Below are positions 35,601 through 43,146 of a stretch of DNA of 64,000 bases, in pieces. Source of the stretch: Variovorax sp. dw_308 (lineage in GTDB: Bacteria; Pseudomonadota; Gammaproteobacteria; Burkholderiales; Burkholderiaceae_C). Under the pieces are notes generated by a model that saw nothing but the letters and a program-made list of their open reading frames with translations, ran no database searches and was not told where the DNA came from. Each line of letters opens with the position of its first letter. Within the stretch, counting starts at the first letter, position 1. Both the position numbers and the translations under genes were made by a program. The stretch lies in the NCBI RefSeq assembly GCF_019207085.1, contig NZ_JAATOM010000005.1, forward strand, positions 62,001 to 126,000. Reading direction: 5' to 3'.

Positions 35601-36905
35601 ATGCGTTCCTTCTGGACGCTCATCCATCGCTGGGCCGGGCTCGCCGTCGCGCTGTTCCTGATCGTCGCCGGGCTGACCGGCGCGGTGACGTCGTGGGACC
35701 ACGAGATCGACGAGTGGCTCAACAGCGCGCTCTACGACACCGACAGCCGCGGCGAGTTTCGCGATCCGATCGCGCTCGCCACGTCGGTCGAGGCCGCGGA
35801 CCCACGCGCAAAGGTGAGCTACATCCCGCTGAACTTCGAGATCGGGCATACGGCGGGTTTTTTCGTCGAGCCGCGCACCAATCCGGCGACGCAGCAACCG
35901 TTTGTGCTGGGCTACAACCAGGTCTTCGTCGACCCGGTCACGGCGAGGATGATCGGCCGGCGCGATTCCACCGCCGTGTCGCTCTCGCGCGAGAGCCTGA
36001 TGCCCTTCCTGCGTACGGTGCACTACAGCCTGCACATTCCCGCGATGTGGGGCACCGACCGCATCGGCTACTGGATCATGGGCAGCGTGGCGCTGGTCTG
36101 GCTGCTCGACAGCTTCGTGGCGCTCTACCTGACGACGCCGCGGCGCCTGCGGCCTTCCGTGCATCCTGACCATCGCACGCCCAAGGGCTGGCTGTCGCGC
36201 TGGATGCCGGCGTGGGCCGTGCGCTGGCGCGCCGGCGGCTACAAGCTCAACTTCGACCTGCATCGCGCGGGCGGGCTGTGGGTGTGGGTCTTCATCATCG
36301 TCATCGCCTTCACCTCGTTCTCGCTGAACCTGTACCGCGAGGTGTTCTATCCGGTGCTGTCGCTGGTCTCGAAGACCACGCCCGGGCCGTATGAGACGCG
36401 CCCGATGGCGCCGCTGGGCACGACCATCGCGCCGACGCTGGGGTTTGCCGAGGTCGTCGAGCGCGCCAAGGCCGAGGCGCTACGGCGCGGCTTCGACCTG
36501 CCGCCGGGCGGCATCTACTACGAGGCGCGCTACGGCTTCTACAACGTGTCCTTCTTCCACCCCGGCGCCGAAAGCGGCCAGGGCGGCATGGGCCTGGCCA
36601 ACCTCTACATCGACGCGCATGACGGCCGCGTGCTGAGCCAGAACGTACCCTGGAAGGGCACTGCCGCCGACGTGTTCGTGCAGCTCCAGTTCCCGCTCCA
36701 CTCCGGCCGCATCCTCGGCATGCCGGGCCGCATCATGATGTCGCTGATGGGCTTGATGGTGGCGATGCTGTCGGTCACGGGCATCGTGATCTGGGAGCGC
36801 AAGCGGCGGTCGCGCCGCCTGCAGGCCCTGCGCGAGGCCGAGGCCGAGGCTCAGCGCGGCGCCAGGTCCATCGCCGCGAGGAAGTCGCCTCTCAACGCCA
36901 GGTAG
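35601..36905 (+). CDS. PepSY-associated TM protein, probable ferric-siderophore reductase
   Basis: A 434-residue inner-membrane protein of the PepSY_TM family with four predicted helices: near residue 10 (WTLIHRWAGLAVALFLIVAG), about 160, about 230, and about 385. Conserved His residues in LIHRW and LHRAGGLWVWVF are candidate haem ligands. Family members beside siderophore receptors act in the release of iron by reduction. It is co-oriented with the receptor and probably shares its Fur control. Its 3' end overlaps the convergent TolC-type gene by 55 bases. Confidence 0.9.
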   Translation: MRSFWTLIHRWAGLAVALFLIVAGLTGAVTSWDHEIDEWLNSALYDTDSRGEFRDPIALATSVEAADPRAKVSYIPLNFEIGHTAGFFVEPRTNPATQQPFVLGYNQVFVDPVTARMIGRRDSTAVSLSRESLMPFLRTVHYSLHIPAMWGTDRIGYWIMGSVALVWLLDSFVALYLTTPRRLRPSVHPDHRTPKGWLSRWMPAWAVRWRAGGYKLNFDLHRAGGLWVWVFIIVIAFTSFSLNLYREVFYPVLSLVSKTTPGPYETRPMAPLGTTIAPTLGFAEVVERAKAEALRRGFDLPPGGIYYEARYGFYNVSFFHPGAESGQGGMGLANLYIDAHDGRVLSQNVPWKGTAADVFVQLQFPLHSGRILGMPGRIMMSLMGLMVAMLSVTGIVIWERKRRSRRLQALREAEAEAQRGARSIAARKSPLNAR

Positions 36906-38224
36906 CGGAAGCGCGAGGTCAGCAACTTGAGCCGCTCTTCGGCGCGGCGTTGCTGCGCCACGAAACGGCTGTCGAGCAGTTGCACCAGTTGCGTCAGGCT
37001 GCGGCGGCCGGCCTGGAACTGAATGTCGCCCGCGCGCACCAGCTCGTCGTATTGGGCGATCTGGAGGTCGAGCTGGGCGATGGCCTCTTCACTGTGCGCA
37101 ATGCGCGGCGGCAGGGTCGCAAGCTCGGCCTGCACGGTGCGCAGCACGCGATCCGCCTCGGCCTTGGCCGCCGTGGCGCGCAGCACGCCTTCTGCACGCC
37201 GCGCCTGGTTCTCGCCGCCCAGCGGCAAGTCCCATCGCGCAGTTACTTGCCAGCCGCGCAATTGCGTCGGGTCGGAAGCGGGCACGGTGTTGTTGCTCAG
37301 CAGCTTGTTGTATTCCACGTCCACGCGCGGCGAAAAGCTCGACAGCCATGGCAGCACGCGCTGCTGGGCCGCGTCGGCGCGCAGCTCGGCCGCGGCCACG
37401 ACGCCGGCGGATCCGGTCGGCGCATCGTTGGCCAGCAATTGGGCAGGCAGCTTCACCGGCTTGGTCGGATTCAACTCGCTGCCCGTGATGATGATCATGC
37501 GGTCGCGGGCCGAACGCAGGTCGGCCAGCAATTGGCCTTGCGCCACTTCGGCGTCGAGATAGGCCGCCTGGGCCTGGCGCGCATCGACATCGGCCAGCTT
37601 GCCCAACTCGTTGGACCGCTGCACCTGGGCCAGCAGGCGCCTGGCTTCCTTCATGCGCTCGTGCGAAAACGGCAGGAGCTCCTCGTGCCGCAGGATCTCG
37701 GCGTAGGCATCCGCGATGCGTTCGCCGATTTCCTCGCGCGCACGACGCACGTCCTGCTGCGCCGCCGCAACGTCTTGCGTGGAGCCCTTGAACTCGACCA
37801 GGTCGTTGCCACTATTGAAGACGTTCCACCGCAGCGCAACGTTGGACTGGTCGGTCGTTCCCTGCACCACGCGCCCGAAATTGCGATCGTCCGATCGGCC
37901 GCGCGAACCCTGCACGCTGAGCACCGGGCCAAGGCGCGAGCGAGCCTGCGCGCGGCGCTCCTCGGTGACGCCCAGCAATGCGCTGGACACCTGCAGTTGC
38001 GGGTCTTGCTCCAGCGCGCGGGCCAACAGTTCCTGCAAGGATTCGGCGGGCCCGCTCGGAGCCGGCAGGCCCTGCGACGCACGGACGCCGCCCGGCAGGA
38101 CGTCACCGGCCGCCACGGTGCGTTGCTGCGCGATCACGGTCGAGGATGCGGCCAGCATGCAGCATGCAAGGAGGACCGCGGCGGACAGGCGCGAGGGCCT
38201 GGTGGAATCAAATGGGTTGTACAT
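36851..38224 (-). CDS. TolC-family outer-membrane secretion channel
   Basis: A 457-residue outer-membrane efflux protein with a signal peptide ending near residue 33. It has two OEP repeats of helices and strands (for example ALEQDPQLQVSSALL and EIGERIADAYAEILRHEELL), as expected of the trimeric TolC/LapE channel-tunnel. The start MYNPFDST follows AGGAACG. It begins 1 base after the HlyD gene stop, so the three secretion genes form one operon. It provides the outer-membrane exit for the type I secretion system. Confidence 0.93.
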   Translation of the reverse strand: MYNPFDSTRPSRLSAAVLLACCMLAASSTVIAQQRTVAAGDVLPGGVRASQGLPAPSGPAESLQELLARALEQDPQLQVSSALLGVTEERRAQARSRLGPVLSVQGSRGRSDDRNFGRVVQGTTDQSNVALRWNVFNSGNDLVEFKGSTQDVAAAQQDVRRAREEIGERIADAYAEILRHEELLPFSHERMKEARRLLAQVQRSNELGKLADVDARQAQAAYLDAEVAQGQLLADLRSARDRMIIITGSELNPTKPVKLPAQLLANDAPTGSAGVVAAAELRADAAQQRVLPWLSSFSPRVDVEYNKLLSNNTVPASDPTQLRGWQVTARWDLPLGGENQARRAEGVLRATAAKAEADRVLRTVQAELATLPPRIAHSEEAIAQLDLQIAQYDELVRAGDIQFQAGRRSLTQLVQLLDSRFVAQQRRAEERLKLLTSRFRYLALRGDFLAAMDLAPR

Positions 38225-38225
38225 A

Positions 38226-39542
38226 TCAACGTTCCTGCAATGCGCCCTGCACACCGCGCAACACAGGCTTGAGCAGGTACTGCATGACGCTGCGCTGACC
38301 CGTCAGGATGCTCACGTCGAGGGGCATGCCGGGGCTGATCGCCAGGGGCTTGCCGTGCTCCTTGAGTTGGTCGCGCGCGGCCGTCAGCTGCACTTCGAAA
38401 TAGGACTCGCCCTTTTCGTCGGTGATCGCATCGGCGCCGACGCGCTCAACCGTTGCATCCATCTGTCCGTAGGTCGAGGAGTCGTAGGCCAGCACGCGGG
38501 CGTGTGCGGCCTGGCCGGGATGCAGGAAGCCGATGTCGCTCGGCAGCACGCGCGCCGTCATCTGCAGCAAGGCCTCGTCGGGCACGATGTCGACGATCGG
38601 CTTGCCGGGCAGCGCCACGCCGCCCTTGGTCGGCACCAGCACGCGGTTGACGACACCATCCACCGGCGATGACAGCTCGCGCCGCGCCACGCGGTCTTCA
38701 TGGCCTTCGAGCGTCGATGCCAGGCTGGTGACCTTGGTTTCGAACTCGGAGCGTTCCGCGCCCCACTGCGCCCGCAGTCGCGACGAGCTCTGCGTGGCCG
38801 CGGCGTCGGCTTCGGCCAGGCCAGCCTTGAGCCGCGGGATCGATTGGCGCAGCGCATCGAGCTCGGCCTTTTGGGCCAGCAGCTTCTGTTGCGCGCCCAA
38901 GTAGTCGGCACGCGCGCCCGCGCCTTCCTTGAACAGGCGCTCCTCGATGGCGAAGCTCTCTTCGGCCACCTTCACGGAGGGCGCGAGCGATTGCATGCGG
39001 GCTTGCGCTTCGCGCAGTTCGCCGCTGTGACGCGCAGTGCCTTCACGTGCGGCATCGATGCCCGCGTTGTATTCGCGCAGGGCGTCGCGCCACAGCTGCG
39101 TTTCCTTTTCGATCAGCTCGGGCGCTTCCGTGCGCCAGGCCGGATCGAACTTCGGCGAGCCGCCGTTGAGCAACGCGTCGGTGCGCGCACGACCGGCCAA
39201 TGCAGCGAGGTAGCGCTGGCGGTTCTCACCGAGACCCGCGGTGTACTGGGCGGTGTCCAGCCGAACCAGCAACTGGCCCTTCCTGACCTTCTGGCCGGCG
39301 GACACCAGCATTTCCTGCACGATGCCGCCTTCCAGGCTCTGCACTTCCTGCAGCTTGCTCGGGGCGGTGACAACGGCCTTGGCCTGCACCGCGACGTCGA
39401 GGCTGGCGAAGGTGGCCCAGACCAGGGACACCACGATGAACACGGCGACCACCGCCACCATGGCGAGGATGGTTCGGCGCGGCCCGTGGTCGGGATCGGG
39501 ATGGGATGCCGGCATCGGCCGGGCTTTCAGTTCTTCACTCAC
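38226..39542 (-). CDS. HlyD-family type I secretion membrane-fusion protein
   Basis: A 438-residue periplasmic adaptor. One inner-membrane helix (about residues 25-47) is followed by a half-lipoyl motif (LEGGIVQEMLVSAGQKVRKG), a long coiled coil (about 150-290) and the second lipoyl half plus beta-barrel (VDGVVNRVLVPTKGG, then PGMPLDVSILTGQRS). The start is GTG, overlapping the ABC transporter stop (GTGA). It links the ABC transporter to the TolC channel. Confidence 0.94.
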   Translation of the reverse strand: MSEELKARPMPASHPDPDHGPRRTILAMVAVVAVFIVVSLVWATFASLDVAVQAKAVVTAPSKLQEVQSLEGGIVQEMLVSAGQKVRKGQLLVRLDTAQYTAGLGENRQRYLAALAGRARTDALLNGGSPKFDPAWRTEAPELIEKETQLWRDALREYNAGIDAAREGTARHSGELREAQARMQSLAPSVKVAEESFAIEERLFKEGAGARADYLGAQQKLLAQKAELDALRQSIPRLKAGLAEADAAATQSSSRLRAQWGAERSEFETKVTSLASTLEGHEDRVARRELSSPVDGVVNRVLVPTKGGVALPGKPIVDIVPDEALLQMTARVLPSDIGFLHPGQAAHARVLAYDSSTYGQMDATVERVGADAITDEKGESYFEVQLTAARDQLKEHGKPLAISPGMPLDVSILTGQRSVMQYLLKPVLRGVQGALQER

Positions 39543-41749
39543 GATGCAACTCGCATTTCGTTGGATGGGGCCTGGGGTGCGGCAGGCCTGGCGTCGTTGC
39601 CCTGCGGGCGTTGCGCCAAGGCCTTCAGCACTTCGTCGCGCGGACCGTCGGCCACGACGCGGCCCCGGTCCATGACGACGAGACGGTCGATCAGCGCCAG
39701 CATTGCCATGCGGTGCGTCACGAGGACCACGGTAGTGCGCGGCAGCGCGCGCAGCCGGGCGATCAACTTCTGTTCGGTGGCCGGGTCGACCATGCTGCTG
39801 GGCTCGTCGAGCAGGAGCAGTGGCGGTCGCATCAGCAGTGCGCGTGCGATGGCGACCAGTTGGCGTTGCCCGCCGGAGAGGCGTTCGCCGCGCTCACCCA
39901 CGGCCGTGGCCACGCCTTGCGGCAACTGGGTGACGATCTCGTCGAGGCATGAATTGCGCATCGCCGCGAGCAAGGTCTCGTCGTCGGCCTGCACGCGGCC
40001 CATCTCGATGTTCTCGCGCATGGTGCCGTGGAAGAGCGTGACGTCCTGCGGCACGTAGCCGATCTGGCGCCGCAGAGAGAGCGGCTCCAGTTGCGTGCTC
40101 ATGATGTCGTCGACCAGCACCGCGCCGGTGGCGGGTGCGTACTGGTTGAGGATGAGCTTGAGCAGGGTGCTCTTGCCCGAGCCCAGCTTGCCAATGATGC
40201 CGACGCGCTCGCCAGGACGAATGCGCAGGTTCAGGCGCTCGATCGTCGGCGGCTGCTTCGGATAGCCGAAGCTCATGTCGCGGAACTCGAGCATGCCGCT
40301 CAGCGGCGGCGCCTGCAGGCTGGCGGCGGCCTCGTCGGTCGGCGCGGCCATGATCTTGTTGAGCGCGGTGTAGCTCAGCTTGGTCTGCTCCCAGCGCAGC
40401 ACGAGCCCGGCGATCTGGCTCACCGGCGACAGTGCGCGCGAGGTGAGCATGCTCACGGCGATGATCTGGCCCAGGCTCAACGCATGCTCGCTCATCAGGA
40501 GCGCGCCGAAGGCCACCACCGCGACGCTCGACAGGCCAAGCACCGCGGTGTTGGCGTAGTTCATGCGCGACGTGATTTCGCGCGTCTCGAGGCTGTTGTG
40601 GGCAATGGCCTGCGTCAGCGATTCCCACTTGCGGCGGCTCCAGGCTTCGGCGCCCAGGGCCTTCACCGTGTCGAGCCCGTTCATGGTCTCGAACAGGTGC
40701 GCGGTGCGCTGCGAGCTTTCCTGCATCGAGTCGTTGACCTTGCGCGCCAGCGGCTTGCGCGAGGCGAACGAGATGCCGAGCAGGATAGGGATGCAGATGA
40801 GCGGGACGAGCACCAGCTTGCCGCCCACCAGCCCGATCACGCCAAGGTACAGCAGCATGAATGGCAAGTCGCCCAGCACGGTCAGCGTGCCGGTGGCGAA
40901 GAACTCGCGCACCGATTCGAAGTCGCGCACGGTGTTGGCCAGCACGCCGCCCGAGGCCGGCCGGTCGGCCGCGCGCATGCGCAGGCACTGGGCGAACACC
41001 TTGGAAGACAGCGACACGTCCATGCGGCGCGCTGCCGTTTCCAGCAGGTTGCTGCGCAGCAGGCGCATCACGAATTCAAAGCCGGTCAGCAACACCACCG
41101 CCGTCGTCAGCACGCCCAGGCTGCCGAGCGCGTTGTGCGGGATCACGCGGTCGTACACCGCCATGCTGTAGAACGGGATCAGCGCGCCGAAGATGTTCAG
41201 CGCGACGGTGCCCAGCAGGGCCCAGGCGAACATCCAGCGGTTTCGCTCGAAGGTGTCCCAGAACCAGCGGCCGACCTGCGGCAAGGTGTAGAGCAGGCTG
41301 CGCTGGTCGAAGTGGAGTTGCGGCCTCGCGGCGAGCCACCGGGCGTTCGGCGCCTCGCGCTCGATCGCCTCAGGGTCCAGCCAGCTCACGCCTTCGATGC
41401 CTGGCACGTGGCATTCCATCTGCCCGTCCTTGAGCGAGAGCACAACCACGCAGCGGCCGTTGTCGCCCAGCACGAGCGCGGGCAGTTCGGTATGCCGGCG
41501 GCGCTTGCCGGCGCCCAGCGGCGTGCCGGTCAGGCCGCCGTGCCCCAGCAACTGAGCGAGGGCTTCCGTGCCGGGAACCTGGCGATGGTCCTGTTCATGC
41601 GCGGCAAGGCTGTCGCGCAGGCGCTCGACCTGGATCGGTGTGCCGAAGAAACGGGCCAGGAAAACAATGCTTTCCTGCAACGGGGATTGGGGCAGCAGCG
41701 TTGCGGTGCTCGGGTCTGGCGGGGAGTGAGAAGAGATTTGTTCGGTCAT
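39539..41749 (-). CDS. Type I secretion ABC transporter (LapB/HlyB-like)
   Basis: A 736-residue permease-ATPase. The N-terminal part (about 20-150) has the C39-peptidase-like shape but lacks the catalytic Cys (QESIVFLARFFG), the kind used to hold RTX-type cargo without cleaving it. The membrane domain spans about 165-440. The ATPase has Walker A GKLGSGKST, signature LSGGQRQ, Walker B LLLLDEPSS and H-loop VTHR. MTEQISSH was chosen as start because the upstream in-frame extension lacks family similarity. The cargo gene lies immediately upstream and is separated by a strong terminator. Confidence 0.94.
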   Translation of the reverse strand: MTEQISSHSPPDPSTATLLPQSPLQESIVFLARFFGTPIQVERLRDSLAAHEQDHRQVPGTEALAQLLGHGGLTGTPLGAGKRRRHTELPALVLGDNGRCVVVLSLKDGQMECHVPGIEGVSWLDPEAIEREAPNARWLAARPQLHFDQRSLLYTLPQVGRWFWDTFERNRWMFAWALLGTVALNIFGALIPFYSMAVYDRVIPHNALGSLGVLTTAVVLLTGFEFVMRLLRSNLLETAARRMDVSLSSKVFAQCLRMRAADRPASGGVLANTVRDFESVREFFATGTLTVLGDLPFMLLYLGVIGLVGGKLVLVPLICIPILLGISFASRKPLARKVNDSMQESSQRTAHLFETMNGLDTVKALGAEAWSRRKWESLTQAIAHNSLETREITSRMNYANTAVLGLSSVAVVAFGALLMSEHALSLGQIIAVSMLTSRALSPVSQIAGLVLRWEQTKLSYTALNKIMAAPTDEAAASLQAPPLSGMLEFRDMSFGYPKQPPTIERLNLRIRPGERVGIIGKLGSGKSTLLKLILNQYAPATGAVLVDDIMSTQLEPLSLRRQIGYVPQDVTLFHGTMRENIEMGRVQADDETLLAAMRNSCLDEIVTQLPQGVATAVGERGERLSGGQRQLVAIARALLMRPPLLLLDEPSSMVDPATEQKLIARLRALPRTTVVLVTHRMAMLALIDRLVVMDRGRVVADGPRDEVLKALAQRPQGNDARPAAPQAPSNEMRVAS

Positions 41750-41962
41750 TGGGAGCCCGGTCAGAAGGGGACATGACGAAAGCCATGCAGTGCCCGAGGG
41801 AGCTCCGGCGTTGATGTCCACAGCGATCGGTCCCGGCAAAAACGGGCCACCGCCAGACAAGGCTTCACTCCCTTTCAGACTGCCCAAATCATCGCGACTG
41901 GGCCGTCGGGCGGCTACGCGAAACGTCTGCGGCCGATGCGGAATCGGCCTGCAAGCACGTAA

Positions 41963-42002
41963 GAAAAAAAACGGTGACCGGGCCACCCGGGCCCGGTCAC
42001 CG
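41963..42002 (-). terminator. Strong Rho-independent terminator after the repeat-protein gene
   Basis: A perfect 13-bp stem (41972-41984 with 41990-42002) with a 5-base loop, followed on the minus strand by a run of eight T residues (41964-41971). It lies 17 bases after the cargo stop, so the secretion operon downstream must use its own promoter in 41750-41962. Confidence 0.95.
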
Positions 42003-42018
42003 TCCATTCAGCGTTCGA

Positions 42019-43146
42019 TCAGGCCGCGGTGGCGTGCGACTGTTCGCTGTTCATGGCTGCCACCAGCTTGCGCAGCACATCGGCCGCGTCGCTGACGTCC
42101 ATCGTCGCATCCGCATCGTTGGAAGCCACTGCGGTGGTCGGCGCAACCGTGCCCAGCACGCCGTCGAGCGAGTCGCTGCCGAGCAACTGGGACAGCGTCG
42201 GGGCCGCCTCGGTCGTGCCTGCGAAAAACACGTCTTCGGTCATCAGCGTGCTGCCGTCGGTACGCGTTGCCGTGGACTCGATGTGCAGTTTGCCCTGAGC
42301 GTCGTAGGTCAACGACGCTTCAATGCCGATGGCGTCGATGCCATGCTGCGCCAGCGTCTGGATTTCACCCGACTGCACCACCGCGTCGCCGTTGTCGACC
42401 CACAGCTCGATGCCCTTGAGTTCGCCACCCGAGAGCTTGCCGTCGTGGTTGATGTCCAACGCTGCAAGCTTGTAGTAGCCGTTGCCGTAGGCACCGCCCT
42501 GGTCGCCGAACAAGCGTGCGCCGTTCATGTCGTGCGCGGCGTTGCCATCGCGGTTGTCGATCAGAATGCCGTCGCCGGAACCGTCGAACCACTCGGTGGT
42601 TTCCTTGGTGCCGTTGCCGTCCATGTCGAACTGCACCGTATGGCCCAGCGCGGCATGCGCGTCCTTGTCGTAGGAAGACGTGGCGCCGGTGACGCCGATC
42701 TTGCCGTCGCCGTTGAGGTCCAGCGCGATGGGCGTGCTGATGACGGTCATGCCCGTGTTCGACAGGATGGAGCCGTCGTAGCAGTACGGGTTGGCGACGG
42801 TGCCGGTGTCCTGCATCTGCCACGCCAGGTTGTAGACCTGGTATGCAACATGGAAGTCGAGGTCCAGCTTTCCGGCATTGATGTCAGCCACGGAGATCGT
42901 GTAGGTCTGCCCCTGGCTGAAGTCCAGCACCTGTCCGTTGTAAACGATATCGGCATAGGCCGCCGTCGCACCCTTCAACCCGGAGACCACCACCGCCGCG
43001 AGCGTGTCTGCGTCGTTGGCAACACCGGTGTTGTACGTCCCGAACTGCTGCAACTGGTCGGCCGTGTCGCTGTAAGTTCCGAAATCCGCCAACGTATAGC
43101 CGTGGACCCAGTGGGTCACGCCTCCTGCCACATAGGTGTTTTCCCA
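42019..43146 (-). CDS. C-terminal part of the frameshifted repeat protein (secretion/Ca-binding end)
   Basis: About 375 residues in the -1 frame relative to the upstream part. They continue the protein with WENTYVAGGVTHWVHGYTLA, then carry acidic motifs DLNGDGKIGV, DMDGNGTKE and LDINHDGKLSGGELKG, which look like EF-hand-type calcium loops. Phrases such as GDGILIDNRDG and NGARLFGDQGG recur in large type I secreted proteins. The Ala-rich amphipathic end (residues after ADVLRKLVAAM) is a plausible C-terminal secretion signal. No start codon with a ribosome site fits here; it is best read as the end of the gene at 45491. Confidence 0.75.
   Translation of the reverse strand, partial: WENTYVAGGVTHWVHGYTLADFGTYSDTADQLQQFGTYNTGVANDADTLAAVVVSGLKGATAAYADIVYNGQVLDFSQGQTYTISVADINAGKLDLDFHVAYQVYNLAWQMQDTGTVANPYCYDGSILSNTGMTVISTPIALDLNGDGKIGVTGATSSYDKDAHAALGHTVQFDMDGNGTKETTEWFDGSGDGILIDNRDGNAAHDMNGARLFGDQGGAYGNGYYKLAALDINHDGKLSGGELKGIELWVDNGDAVVQSGEIQTLAQHGIDAIGIEASLTYDAQGKLHIESTATRTDGSTLMTEDVFFAGTTEAAPTLSQLLGSDSLDGVLGTVAPTTAVASNDADATMDVSDAADVLRKLVAAMNSEQSHATAA

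Noticed and set aside
43116..43146. Programmed -1 frameshift in the repeat-protein gene
   Set aside because: Zero-frame codons GGG AAA do not form an X XXY YYZ site and no downstream pseudoknot was evident; an indel in the A run is simpler.
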